Positions 43,438-52,475 of a stretch of DNA of 64,000 nt are shown piece after piece. Under the pieces are notes generated by a model. That model was not told where the DNA came from. It saw nothing but the letters and a program-made list of their open reading frames with translations, and made no database searches. Source of the DNA: Streptomyces sp. NBC_01142. GTDB lineage: Bacteria > Actinomycetota > Actinomycetes > Streptomycetales > Streptomycetaceae. A program made the translations under genes and the position numbers. The DNA lies in contig NZ_JAPEOR010000002.1 in assembly GCF_026341125.1 (NCBI RefSeq), forward strand, positions 3,217,001 through 3,281,000, given 5' to 3'. Numbering within the stretch: position 1 is the stretch's first letter; every line of letters begins with the position of its first letter.

Positions 43438-45504
43438 GTGCGCAAACTGCTGCCGCTGTTGAACACCAACCCCCACGCGGGGGGACGTTCCGCTCTTACC
43501 TGCCGATACCGCTGCGGCGATGCCTGTTTCCACGAGGTGCCGAACACCAGCGACAACGAGTACGCCGGTGACGTCATAGCCGGTGCCCTCTCGAGACGCT
43601 CCATGATGCGCGCCGCCGCCGTCGTGACCGTCGCCGCTGCCGCCGGCACCGCGACCGTCGTCGGAAACGGTGGTGGAGTTCAGGCCACCGCGGCGCCCGC
43701 GACCGGCCACGGTCACGGCAGCAAGCCGGGCAGGACCGACGGCGCCCGCGGGCTCCGCTTCGCGCCTGTCGCCGCCAACAAGGACGACAAGGTCACCATC
43801 CCTGACGGGTACGCGCAGAACGTCGTCATCCGCTGGGGCGACCCGATCCTCCGCGGTGCCCCGGCCTTCGACGCCGACAAGCAGACCGCCAAGGCGCAGG
43901 CGGGACAGTTCGGGTACAACAACGACTTCCTCTCCCTGCTGCCCCTCCGGGGCGAGCACGGGCGCCAGGTCCTCGTCGCGAACCACGAGTACACCGACGA
44001 GATCCTGATGTTCAAGGGGTACGACCCCCAGAACCCGACCCGCGAGCAGGCCGAGATCGCCTGGGCCGCGCACGGCCTGTCCGTCGTCGTGGTCCAGGAG
44101 GAGCACCGCAGCGGCAAGCTCACCCCGGTCACCCGGCACCCCCTGAACCGCCGCCTCACCGCGACGAGCGAGTTCGAGGTCACCGGTCCGGCCGCCGGCA
44201 GCCCCCTGCTGCGTACGAGCGTCGACCCCTCCGGCCGCACGGTCCTCGGCACCCTCAACAACTGCGCCGGCGGCACCACCCCGTGGGGCACCACCCTCCA
44301 CGGCGAGGAGAACTTCAACCAGTACTTCGCCAACGGCTCCAGCGCCACCGACAAGCGGTACGGCATCGCGGCCGGCCCGACCGAGCGCAAGTGGGAGCGT
44401 TTCGACAAGCGCTTCGACCTCCAGCAGGAGCCCAACGAGGCCCACCGCTTCGGCTGGGTCGTCGAGCTCGACCCGTACGACCCGGACTTCACCCCCCGCA
44501 AGCGCACCGCGCTGGGCCGCTTCAAGCACGAGGCCGCTCAGCCCCGCCTGACCGACGACGGCCGTCCCGTCGTCTACATGGGCGACGACGAGCGCTTCGA
44601 CTACTTCTACAAGTTCGTGTCCTCGAAGCGGATGAAGAAGGGCAGCAGCCGCGCCGCCCGCGAGCACAACCTCACGCTCCTCGACGAGGGCACCCTGTAC
44701 GTCGCCAAGCTCACCGGTGACAGCCCGCAGGACGTCGACGGGACCGGCAAGCTTCCCAACGACGGGGAGTTCGACGGCAGCGGGCAGTGGATTCCGCTCG
44801 CCACCGGCAACACCTCGCACGTCCCGGGCATGAGCGCCGAGGAGGTGTACGTCTTCACCCGCCTCGCCGGCGACAAGGTGGGCGCCACCAAGATGGACCG
44901 CCCCGAGGACGTCGAGCCGTCCCCCCGCACCGGCCGTGTGTACGTCGCGCTGACCAACAACACCGACCGCGGCAAGGCGGGCAAGGCCGGCGCGGACGAG
45001 GCCAACCCGCGCAACCTCAACAAGCACGGCCAGATCCTGGAGCTCGCCGAGAACTGGGACGACGCGGCGGGCGACGGCTTCGCCTGGCGGCTCTTCCTGG
45101 TCGCGGGCGACCCGAACGACCCGGCGACGTACTTCGCGGGCTTCCCGAAGGACAAGGTCAGCCCCATCTCCTGCCCGGACAATGTGGCCTTCGACCCGTA
45201 CGGCAATCTGTGGATCTCCACGGACGGCGCCCAACTCGGTTCGCACGACGGCCTGTTCGGTGTCGCGACGCAGGGCGAGCGCCGCGGTGAGCTCAAGCAG
45301 TTCCTGACCGTGCCGAAGGGTGCCGAGACCTGCGGTCCGATCATCCAGGACCGCCGGGTGCTCGTCGCGGTCCAGCACCCGGGCGAGATCGACGGCGCGT
45401 CCGTCGAGAAGCCCGCGAGCGTCTGGCCCGACGGACCGGGCAAGATCGTCCGCCCGTCGGTCGTCGCCGTCTGGCGCAAGGACGGCCGCGACATCGGCAT
45501 GTGA
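43438..45504 (+). CDS. phoX: PhoX-type alkaline phosphatase (DUF839)
   Basis: 688 residues. GTG 43438 has GGAGGAGG 5 bp upstream, better than ATG 43405. The signal includes a Cys-containing leader (SALTCRYRCGDACFHEVPNTSDN) and a Tat-like SRRSMMRAAAVVTVAAAAG. Likely cofactor ligands: Glu in ANHEYTDE, Cys in GTLNNCAGGTTPWGT, Glu in EAHRFGWVVELDPYD, and MDRPEDVE. PhoX enzymes use calcium and iron and hydrolyse phosphate monoesters outside the cell. The PHO-box-like repeats predict induction at low phosphate. Confidence 0.92.
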   Translation: MRKLLPLLNTNPHAGGRSALTCRYRCGDACFHEVPNTSDNEYAGDVIAGALSRRSMMRAAAVVTVAAAAGTATVVGNGGGVQATAAPATGHGHGSKPGRTDGARGLRFAPVAANKDDKVTIPDGYAQNVVIRWGDPILRGAPAFDADKQTAKAQAGQFGYNNDFLSLLPLRGEHGRQVLVANHEYTDEILMFKGYDPQNPTREQAEIAWAAHGLSVVVVQEEHRSGKLTPVTRHPLNRRLTATSEFEVTGPAAGSPLLRTSVDPSGRTVLGTLNNCAGGTTPWGTTLHGEENFNQYFANGSSATDKRYGIAAGPTERKWERFDKRFDLQQEPNEAHRFGWVVELDPYDPDFTPRKRTALGRFKHEAAQPRLTDDGRPVVYMGDDERFDYFYKFVSSKRMKKGSSRAAREHNLTLLDEGTLYVAKLTGDSPQDVDGTGKLPNDGEFDGSGQWIPLATGNTSHVPGMSAEEVYVFTRLAGDKVGATKMDRPEDVEPSPRTGRVYVALTNNTDRGKAGKAGADEANPRNLNKHGQILELAENWDDAAGDGFAWRLFLVAGDPNDPATYFAGFPKDKVSPISCPDNVAFDPYGNLWISTDGAQLGSHDGLFGVATQGERRGELKQFLTVPKGAETCGPIIQDRRVLVAVQHPGEIDGASVEKPASVWPDGPGKIVRPSVVAVWRKDGRDIGM

Positions 45505-45621
45505 GCGCGCATGTGAGCCGGCAAGTCGGCATGCGAGTAGCGGCATGTGGACCGGCATGCGAGTCGGCACGCGAGTAGTCGGCATGCCGACCGGCATGCT
45601 CGGCATGCGGACCGGCAGGTA
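45494..45621. repeat. Degenerate CGGCATG-type tandem repeat
   Basis: About ten imperfect copies of CGGCATGyGAG-like units (period about 12-14 bp) start in the last phoX codons and run to the next gene. The GCATGC cores can form many alternative hairpins. Confidence 0.8.
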
Positions 45622-45634
45622 GGTCGTATGTCTT

Positions 45635-46615
45635 TCACGAGGTGGCGCGCACCTGGGCGCGCCACCTCGTGAACTGTTCGGCCGCGTCCCCCGTGTACGA
45701 CCACGGCACCCGCGCCGCCCGTGTCCCCAGCAGCCCGAACAGTTGCCGGGCCTCCTCGCCCAGCCCCGCGTAACAGGCCGCGTGGGTCAGATAGTTGAGC
45801 TCACCGATCTCCTGCGGGAACGCCGGGCCCTCGGGGCGCCCGCCGATCCAGCGGTCCCAGGTGCGCCGTACCTCCGTCACTGCCAGTTCGTGGTGCCAGT
45901 GCCGGCCGAAGTCCCTTACCGTCGCCCGCCCCGCCCGCCGTTCCCGGGCGGGCGCGCCCTCCGTGGCGTAGCGGTACTCCTCCACCCGCGCGATCTGTAC
46001 CAGCACCGTCAGCGGCGATCCTGGCGGCGCCGCGCCCGCCGCGTCGCGGGCGAAGTCGTACATCGTGCCGTGTGTGCCGTGCCAGCGCGCCGAGTAGTAG
46101 CGCAGCAGCTGCACATGGCCCTCGATGTTGTACGGGTCGCGGCGGCGCAGCTCGTCCCACCAGTGCCGCAGTTCGCGCCGCGGGATGCCGTCCTCGTACA
46201 GCCGCGCCACCGTGAGCAGCGACACCCACGGCAGGGGGTCCGCCGGGCTCGCGTCGGCCGCGCCCAGGCAGGCGGTCACCACGCCGTCGAGCCGCGCATG
46301 GTCCGGGGCCGCGCCGCGGCCCGCCTCGATCGCCTGGTGGAAGACCCGTACGACCTCCGTCGCGGCCCGCAGCGCCGCCGCGTCCGGGTTGCCGGGCTCC
46401 GCCGCCCGCCAGGTCTCCACCGCCGAGGAGCCCGCCGCCGCATGGGAGAGGAGCCGCAGCCGGTGGGTGCGCAGAGGCCAGTCGTCGCCGGTGGAACGCA
46501 GCAGGTCACGTACGCCCTGCCAGCGTCCGATAACGATGTCGTGCACGGCCTCGGACAGTGGCCGGTCCCCGAAGGCGGGGTCGAAGTCGGGGACGAAGCG
46601 GCGGCGTGCGGCCAT
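45635..46615 (-). CDS. Uncharacterised alpha-helical protein
   Basis: 326 residues; ATG 46615 with GGAGG 9 bp upstream. The protein is soluble and alpha-helical, rich in Trp, Arg and His: RRFVPDFDPAFGDRPLSEAVHDIVIGRWQGVRDLLRSTGDDWPLRTHRL, DPLPWVSLLTVARLYEDG, RDPYNIEGHVQLLRYYSARWHGTHGTMYDFARDA. It looks TPR- or SEL1-like in helical content, but I see no exact repeat. No catalytic motif, signal peptide or membrane helix. It lies downstream of the APC permease gene on the same strand with a 46-bp gap, so they may be co-transcribed. Confidence 0.75.
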   Translation of the reverse strand: MAARRRFVPDFDPAFGDRPLSEAVHDIVIGRWQGVRDLLRSTGDDWPLRTHRLRLLSHAAAGSSAVETWRAAEPGNPDAAALRAATEVVRVFHQAIEAGRGAAPDHARLDGVVTACLGAADASPADPLPWVSLLTVARLYEDGIPRRELRHWWDELRRRDPYNIEGHVQLLRYYSARWHGTHGTMYDFARDAAGAAPPGSPLTVLVQIARVEEYRYATEGAPARERRAGRATVRDFGRHWHHELAVTEVRRTWDRWIGGRPEGPAFPQEIGELNYLTHAACYAGLGEEARQLFGLLGTRAARVPWSYTGDAAEQFTRWRAQVRATS

Positions 46616-46661
46616 CTGGGGCGCCTCCCTACTACTACTTCAGCTGTCCGTCGGCGGTCGG

Positions 46662-48143
46662 TCAGAAGTCCGTGGCCAGTGCTTTGTCGGTGTAGTCCGG
46701 GTGCCCGGACGCGGAGTCGGGGTACCGCTCCTGCGCCTCGAGGGCCCGCTTCGCGTCCAGCCGTGCGGGGCGGTAGTACGAACTCCCCCGCCGCCAGTAC
46801 ACGATCATCGGCACCAGACCGGCGGCCAGCCCGCCGAGCCCGATCGCGATCGACGCGCCGCTCATCCCGAGCAGCGCCTCGATGAAGATCCAGAGCATGA
46901 AGAGCGCGCCGAACAGCGGCCAGGCCCCGCCGAGGACGAAGTCACGCACCGACGTGAGCAGCGTGCTGCGGTAGGCGACGACGGCCGCGATACCCGCCAG
47001 CCCGTAGTAGAACGTGATCTGCAGCCCCATCGCGGCGACGGCGGCCGTCAGGACCTCGCCGACCGAACCGAGCGCCGTGGAGGCGACGAACATCGCGAGC
47101 GCCACCGCGCCGACGACGGCGATCGCCACCCAGGGCGTGTTCCACCGCCGGTGCGCCGTGCCGAGCGCGGCCGGCATCGTACGGTCGCGGCCCATCGCGA
47201 ACAGCGAGCGCGTCACCTGGATCAGGGTGGTCTCCAAGGTGGCGACGGTGGACAGCAGCACCGCCACGACCAGCAGTTTCCCGCCGATGCCCGGCCAGAT
47301 CGCCTCGCCGAGCGTGCTCAGCACATCGGCGCCGCCGGCCCGGATGTCCTCGGCGGAAAGGATCACGTTCACCGCGATCGTGAAGGCCTCGAAGAGGAGG
47401 AAGACGACGCCGAGTCCGACGAGCGCCGCGAGGCCTGCGGTGCGGCGGCTGTTACGGGTCTCCTCACTGAGGTTGCTGGTGACGTCCCAGCCCCAGTAGT
47501 AGAAGGTGGCGATCAGCGCGCCGGAGGCGAAGCCGGCCGGTCCGTCGAAGTGGGAGAAGCCGAGCCAGGACCAGTCGAAGGCTGGCCCGGCCCCGGCTTC
47601 GGAGCGCAGCAGCGCGGCGACGACGAAGAACAGCAGGATCGCCAGCTCCGTCCCGGACATCAGCAGTTGCGCCCGTACGGTCAGCCGCGCCCCGCCCAGC
47701 ACAACCAGCAGCATCGCCACGAACCAGGCCGCGCCGACGGCTGTCGCGAGCGCGGTGTTCCGGGCGAGGGCGGGGTCGAAGAGAGCGAGCGTCATCGCAC
47801 CGGCCGGCAGCGAACCGGCCACCATGAAGATCGTCGCGGAGACGACGAGCGCCCAGCCGGAGAGAAAGCCGAGGAAGGGGTGGAGGGTGCGGCACACCCA
47901 GGAGTAGCCGGCGCCCGCGTTGACGTCGATCCGGCCGAGCCTGCCGAAGGCCAGGACGATGCCGAGCATGGGTATCGCGCAGTAGAGCAGCGAGGCCGGT
48001 CCCGCGAGGCCGACGGCGGCGGCGAGTACGGCGGTGGTGGCGGCGATCGAGTAGGCGGGCGCGCTGCCGGCGACGGCCATCACGATGGTGTCGAACGTAC
48101 CGAGGACATTGGACTGAAGCCCTCTGCCGGAGCTGGTGCGCAT
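46662..48143 (-). CDS. APC-family amino-acid permease
   Basis: 493 residues, ATG 48143 with GGAG 6 bp upstream. About 12 hydrophobic segments. The N-terminal helix 1 GTFDTIVMAVAGSAPAYSIAATTAVLAAAVG has the unwound GSAPAYS glycine stretch typical of APC carriers. TFYYWGWDVTSNLSEETRNSRRTAG carries the helix-6 region with ExxN. The C-terminus is cytoplasmic and charged. Probable substrate is an amino acid or amine; not specified. A CGACATATGTCG palindrome lies upstream. Confidence 0.9.
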   Translation of the reverse strand: MRTSSGRGLQSNVLGTFDTIVMAVAGSAPAYSIAATTAVLAAAVGLAGPASLLYCAIPMLGIVLAFGRLGRIDVNAGAGYSWVCRTLHPFLGFLSGWALVVSATIFMVAGSLPAGAMTLALFDPALARNTALATAVGAAWFVAMLLVVLGGARLTVRAQLLMSGTELAILLFFVVAALLRSEAGAGPAFDWSWLGFSHFDGPAGFASGALIATFYYWGWDVTSNLSEETRNSRRTAGLAALVGLGVVFLLFEAFTIAVNVILSAEDIRAGGADVLSTLGEAIWPGIGGKLLVVAVLLSTVATLETTLIQVTRSLFAMGRDRTMPAALGTAHRRWNTPWVAIAVVGAVALAMFVASTALGSVGEVLTAAVAAMGLQITFYYGLAGIAAVVAYRSTLLTSVRDFVLGGAWPLFGALFMLWIFIEALLGMSGASIAIGLGGLAAGLVPMIVYWRRGSSYYRPARLDAKRALEAQERYPDSASGHPDYTDKALATDF

Positions 48144-48492
48144 GGAGTTCTCCGAATGCCCTTGTACTGAATGCCTGTGTTCCGCACGACATATGTCGGC
48201 ATGTCAGAAAGGAACGCCCGCTCCGGAGGGAAGGCCTCCGTAATGGGAGATCGTGCGCATCGTAGTCGGATGTGTGCGTGGAGGTGAGGGGGTGGGGCTG
48301 CCCCGCACTCAGGGGTGGGTGACGCCACGTGCGTCTTCCTCGCGCTCCGTAGCACCCATACGCATGGACATGATGCGGCCGGCGCTCCCGGGACTCCCGG
48401 CGCTCCCGGGACTCCTTGCAGTGCGGCGCCGAGGCGGCGCGGGCGGAATAAGTCCCGGGGCTTTTGGGCCCGGGGGCCTTACCCTCGGGACC
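48144..48492. other. Divergent region between the APC permease and the S4 gene
   Basis: 349 bp. It contains the 12-bp palindrome CGACATATGTCG (48188-48199), 45 bp upstream of the permease start, a candidate operator. A TACCCT -10 at 48480-48485 is 7 bp before the S4 protein ATG. Repeats GGGACTCC/GGCGCTCCC lie near 48378-48415. No gene was seen. Confidence 0.55.
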
Positions 48493-48939
48493 ATGGCTTC
48501 AGAGGATTCGGTTTCGGCTGCGTCTCCGGTTTCGGGTGCTTCTCCGGTTTCGTCTTCGGCTTCGGTTTCGGATGGGGGGACCGTACGGGCGGACGCCTGG
48601 ATCTGGTCCGTACGGCTGACGAAGACCCGCTCCCAGGCCGCTTCGGCCTGCCGCGCGGGACACGTCCGCGTCAACGGCGAACGGGTCAAGCCGGCGCATC
48701 TGCTGCGCGCGGGCGACCAGGTGCGGCTGTTCCACGCCGGGCGTGAGCGGCTCGTGGTTGTCTCGAAGATCATCCGGAAACGGGTCGGCCCGCCGGTCGC
48801 GGTCCAGTGCTATGTGGACAACAGTCCGCCGCCCCCGCCGCGGGAGTTCGTGGCCCCGGTGGCGGTCCGCGACAGGGGATCGGGCCGCCCGACCAAGAGG
48901 GACCGCCGCGAAATGGACCGCCTCCAGGGCGGCGCCTGA
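48493..48939 (+). CDS. S4-domain RNA-binding protein (Hsp15-like)
   Basis: 148 residues from ATG 48493, probably leaderless (TACCCT -10 7 bp upstream). Residues 1-30 are a Ser/Ala/Val repeat tract (VSAASPVSGASPVSSSASVS). The S4 domain (about 32-90) reads ADAWIWSVRLTKTRSQAASACRAGHVRVNGERVKPAHLLRAGDQVRLFHAGRERLVVV. The C-terminus is basic. Hsp15 binds free 50S subunits with stalled peptidyl-tRNA and aids ribosome recycling (family knowledge). The orthologue here could do the same under heat or translational stress. Confidence 0.88.
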   Translation: MASEDSVSAASPVSGASPVSSSASVSDGGTVRADAWIWSVRLTKTRSQAASACRAGHVRVNGERVKPAHLLRAGDQVRLFHAGRERLVVVSKIIRKRVGPPVAVQCYVDNSPPPPPREFVAPVAVRDRGSGRPTKRDRREMDRLQGGA

Positions 48940-48986
48940 GAACGCGGGCGCTCGTTGCCGGGTCCGGGGATTGCGCGGTCCCCGGG

Positions 48987-49053
48987 GTGCCCGGGTGCCG
49001 CGGTGCCCGGGTCCCTGGGGTGCCCGGGTCCCTGGGGTGTCGGGGTCCGGGGG
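48987..49053. repeat. 17-bp tandem repeat
   Basis: Two perfect 17-bp units (GTGCCCGGGTCCCTGGG) at 49003 and 49020, with degenerate copies before and after. It lies between the convergent S4 and FUSC genes. Confidence 0.88.
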
Positions 49054-49098
49054 TGTGGGCCCTGCTTGGTGCGGGCCCCCGTTCAGGGAAAGGACCCG

Positions 49099-51120
49099 TC
49101 ACACCGGCCGTCCCGGGGAGGCGATCGCCCTTGCCGCCTTCACCTCCTGGCGCAGGGGCGCCAGCACCCCCTCGTCGTCGCCCTCCAGCTCCGCCCGTAC
49201 CTCCACCAGCACCTCGCTCGACCGCACCCCCTCCGCCAGCTCGTGCAGCTGCTGCTCGATGTCCGCCGCCTCGACCGGGGCCGGCGGCGTGGCCCCGTGG
49301 TCGACCCGGACCCGGGCCGCCGTCGTCGCGTCCACGATCCGCTCGACCGCCACGACCAGCGGCCACCACGCGGCGGCCCGCGCCCCCGTCGGGGGCGGCT
49401 CCGTCAGGGCCCGCTGGAATTCCGACCGTACGGACGACAGGTCCCGGTAGAGACGGCGGCGTCGGCGCTCCCGCTCGCCCCGGTCCTGCGTACCGGCGCC
49501 GAACGCGCATGCCACATAGCGCGCGGTGTCCTCCACGGCCTGCGCCAGCCGGTCGCCGATGCGGGTGTGCCAGCTCTCGGGCCAGAGCAGATAGCCCGCG
49601 ACCAGCGCGATGGCGCAGCCGATGAGGCTGTCCACGAGCCGTGGCAGGACCAGGTCGAAGCCCTGGTGGTTGAGGATGTCGGACAGCAGCAGGATCACGG
49701 GCGTGATGGCCGCCGTCTGGAAGGCGTACCCCTTCACGGTGAAGGCGGGGATGAGCCCCGCGAGGGGCACCATCACCAGTACGTCCCACCAGCCGCGCGG
49801 TACCTGGGAGAGCACCGCCGCCGCGACGAGCAGCCCCGCCGCCGTGCCCAGCGCGCGCAGTACCGCGCGCGAGAACACCGAGCCGAAGTCGGGCTTCATG
49901 ACGAAGGTGACGGTGAGCGCGACCCAGTACGAGCGGGGCACCACCACCAGTGACACCAGCCCCTGGGCCAGCCCGATGCAGAGCGCGAGCCGCAGTCCGT
50001 ACCGCCAGGACGGCTCGGAGAGCAGCACACTGCGGGCCGCGCGCCGGACCCGGATACGCAGCGCCGCGGGCCGCCCCAGCAGGTCGTCCACCTGAGGGTG
50101 CTTCCGGACGGAGTCCGGGGAGCCGTCGGAGCCCGGGGACCGGTCGGGGGAGGTCCTGCGGACGGCGTCGGTCGTCTCCCCCACGACCGCGGCCGCGTGG
50201 CGCAGCGCCGTGTCGACGGCGCGGTCGGCGGGGCCTTCCGGCTCGGGCAGCGACAGTACGGGTGCCCCGCGCCGGTCCTCGGCGACCGCGTCCGCCAAGT
50301 CCCGCACGGCAGCGGCGATTTCCGGGCGCCGGGAGGCCCGGCCGTGCCGGTGCGCCGCGGGGGCCGCCTCGAGCAGCGGAATGAGCACATTGAGCTGGGC
50401 GAGCAGCCGCACCAGCGGGCTGCGCCGCCCATGGTCGCGGGCCCGCCGGGCGAGGATCAGGTCGTAGGAGGTGTTGAGGGAGTCGGTGACGGCCTGACGC
50501 TTGTCGTCGTACGCGGCAGTACCCGCGGCCTCCAGCAGATCGGCGACGCTTCGATAGGTCCCGACCACCGCGGCCCGCTCCGGCAGCCGGCCGCGCAACG
50601 GCCAGGCCAGCAACGTCAGTACGAGCACGAACAGCCCGCCGAGCGTGAGCAGCAGGGGGGCCTTCCACCAGGGCCCGGGCATCGGCAGCCCCGCGCCCAC
50701 CACCGCATTGAGCAGGAGCAGCAGCCCGGAGACGGATGCCACCGCGCCGATCGACGAGATCATCCCGGAGACGAGCGCGACCAGGGTCAGCACGCCGACC
50801 GCGGCCCAGCCCTCCCCGTACACGAGCGTGCCGAGGGTGACGCCGACCGCGCCGAAGAGCTGCGGGACCGCGATGTTGAAGATCCGCATCCGGTAGGCGT
50901 CGGCGGTGTCGCCGATGACGCCGGAGAGGGCGCCCATCGACACCAGCGCGCCGTACGCGGGCTGCCCGACGGCGAGTCCGACCGCGAGCGGCGCGGCGAG
51001 CGCGACCGCGGCGCGGGCGACGGCGGCCCAGGGCACGGGTGCGGTCTGCGGCCGCAGGCTCTTGAGCAGCCACTCGGGTGGGGACAGCCGTCCCGCTCGG
51101 GTCTCCATGGTCCAAGACAT
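49099..51120 (-). CDS. FUSC-family (aromatic-acid-exporter-like) membrane protein
   Basis: 673 residues (ATG 51120; ATG 51108 also possible). Two blocks of membrane helices: residues about 30-185 (VARAAVALAAPLAVGLAVGQPAYGALVSMGALSGVIGDTADAYRMR, then LTLVALVSGMISSIGAVASVSGLLLLLN) and about 365-510 (YGLRLALCIGLAQGLVSLVVVPRSYWVALTVTFVMKPDFGSVFSRAVLRALGTAAGLLVAAAVLSQ). The middle and C-terminal parts are cytoplasmic and helical. FUSC proteins include AaeB-like exporters of aromatic acids and fusaric acid; here the substrate is unknown. Confidence 0.87.
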   Translation of the reverse strand: MSWTMETRAGRLSPPEWLLKSLRPQTAPVPWAAVARAAVALAAPLAVGLAVGQPAYGALVSMGALSGVIGDTADAYRMRIFNIAVPQLFGAVGVTLGTLVYGEGWAAVGVLTLVALVSGMISSIGAVASVSGLLLLLNAVVGAGLPMPGPWWKAPLLLTLGGLFVLVLTLLAWPLRGRLPERAAVVGTYRSVADLLEAAGTAAYDDKRQAVTDSLNTSYDLILARRARDHGRRSPLVRLLAQLNVLIPLLEAAPAAHRHGRASRRPEIAAAVRDLADAVAEDRRGAPVLSLPEPEGPADRAVDTALRHAAAVVGETTDAVRRTSPDRSPGSDGSPDSVRKHPQVDDLLGRPAALRIRVRRAARSVLLSEPSWRYGLRLALCIGLAQGLVSLVVVPRSYWVALTVTFVMKPDFGSVFSRAVLRALGTAAGLLVAAAVLSQVPRGWWDVLVMVPLAGLIPAFTVKGYAFQTAAITPVILLLSDILNHQGFDLVLPRLVDSLIGCAIALVAGYLLWPESWHTRIGDRLAQAVEDTARYVACAFGAGTQDRGERERRRRRLYRDLSSVRSEFQRALTEPPPTGARAAAWWPLVVAVERIVDATTAARVRVDHGATPPAPVEAADIEQQLHELAEGVRSSEVLVEVRAELEGDDEGVLAPLRQEVKAARAIASPGRPV

Positions 51121-51452
51121 GCCTCAACGAGGTGGACGGGAGCAAGTCGGCGCAGGAAATCCCCGTACTGAATCCTTCACAGGACCCGTCACAGGACCCG
51201 TCACAGGACCGTCACGGGACTTTCAGAGGACCGTCAGAGGACGAGACCGTCTTGCCGTTGGCTTGCTGGGCTTGCCCCGTGGGCGCGGCCCGCGCGGTTC
51301 TGCGCGCGTGCGTCCGGGGCTTTCTCCAGGGGGAGTTCGGCGTCGACCGTGGCCGTCAGCGCGCCGTTTCTGCGCGCCGTCGAGGGCAGCCGCGGCCACG
51401 GAACGTGTCGTGAGCGCCCGCCTGCCGTCCCCGCTCCCGCCCGGGCGCGCGG
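51121..51452. other. Gap with 12-bp direct repeats
   Basis: 332 bp. Three copies of TCACAGGACCCG-type 12-bp repeats occur at 51177-51212, then diverged CAGAGGACCGT copies. The remainder has no gene or clear signal. The FUSC promoter is probably at its left end. Confidence 0.6.
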
Positions 51453-52475
51453 TCAGCGCACGTCGTGCAGTTCGAGCTCGACGAGCAGCGACCGGTGGTC
51501 GGTGTCGGCCAGATCCAGGAAGCGGGCCTTGCGGACGGAGAAGTCCTCGCTGATCAGTACGTGGTCGATCTGGGCACCCAGCGGGCGGCGGGCCGCGGCC
51601 GGCCAGGACGGGGTGCGGGCCGCGCCCGCGAGGGTGGCACTGTCACTCAGGGCGCCCGCGTCGAGGATCCGGCGGAAGGCCGCGTGGTCCTGGGTGGCGT
51701 TGAAGTCCCCGGCGAGGACGGTCGGCTGCCCCTTGGCTCCGGCGGCGTACGTACGCACCAGCCTGAGCTCCCGCTGCCATGCGTCCACCCCGCCGGGGAC
51801 GGGCGGCAGCGGGTGGGCGAGCTGGAGGTTCACGGGGCGGCCGCCGACGACGGCGACCGAGCCCGGCATGGCGAGGGTGGCGGAGATTCCCGGGGCGGGG
51901 CGCAGCGGGTGCTTGCTGAGGATGGCCGAGCCGGAGGCCGAGTGGCCCTCGATGACGTTGCGGTACGGATAGTCGGTGCGGGAGACCTCCGCCGTGAGCG
52001 CGTGGGAGCAGGCCCCGTCGCACTCCTGGACGAACACCAGGTCGGGCTGCTCACTGCGGATGGTGGCCACCAGCCCCTCGGTGGCGTTCCCGAACTCGAC
52101 GTTCGAGGTGAGCACCTCGAGGCGGGCGACGACAGGACCCGGCGGGTCGTCGGCCAGCCCGGTGTCGTACGGCCTGACGAACCACCCGATGACCGCGAGC
52201 ACCGCGGCCGCCCAGACCATGACCGCGGGCCGGCGCGCGAGCAGGGCGAGCAGCAGGGCGGCCCCGGCGGGCAGCAGCAGCCAGGACAGAAAGGCCAGCA
52301 GCTGGGGTACGGGAGTGATGCCGTCGGTGTCCGCGACGCGGCAGGCGGCGACCACGCTGGGAACGATGAGCAGCAGACCGGCCGACCAGGTGGCGCCGCG
52401 GCGCCCGCCGGAAGGGCGGGAGGGGGCGCCATGACCGGCGGCGTCCGGGGCCGGCGTCGTGAGGGCGCTGTCCAA
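51453..52475 (-). CDS. Membrane-anchored endonuclease/exonuclease/phosphatase-fold hydrolase
   Basis: 340 residues using TTG 52475, which has GGAGG 5 bp upstream; the frame is open much further upstream but reads as Arg/Pro-rich non-protein. Three membrane helices (WSAGLLLIVPSVVAACRVAD, LLAFLSWLLLPAGAALLLALLARR, VMVWAAAVLAVIGWFV) precede the EEP domain. Motifs: VLTSNVEFGNATEGLVA (Asn), DLVFVQECDG (metal Glu), VLAGDFNATQDH (Asp-Asn) and IDHVLIS...DTDHRSLLVELEL (Asp/His). The domain faces outward, like exported DNases/phosphatases of the family. Confidence 0.85.
   Translation of the reverse strand: MDSALTTPAPDAAGHGAPSRPSGGRRGATWSAGLLLIVPSVVAACRVADTDGITPVPQLLAFLSWLLLPAGAALLLALLARRPAVMVWAAAVLAVIGWFVRPYDTGLADDPPGPVVARLEVLTSNVEFGNATEGLVATIRSEQPDLVFVQECDGACSHALTAEVSRTDYPYRNVIEGHSASGSAILSKHPLRPAPGISATLAMPGSVAVVGGRPVNLQLAHPLPPVPGGVDAWQRELRLVRTYAAGAKGQPTVLAGDFNATQDHAAFRRILDAGALSDSATLAGAARTPSWPAAARRPLGAQIDHVLISEDFSVRKARFLDLADTDHRSLLVELELHDVR

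Noticed and set aside
51121..51452. Coding potential in the gap between FUSC and EEP genes
   Set aside because: Frames are rich in Arg/Pro and repeat-derived; no ribosome site or conserved motif was found.
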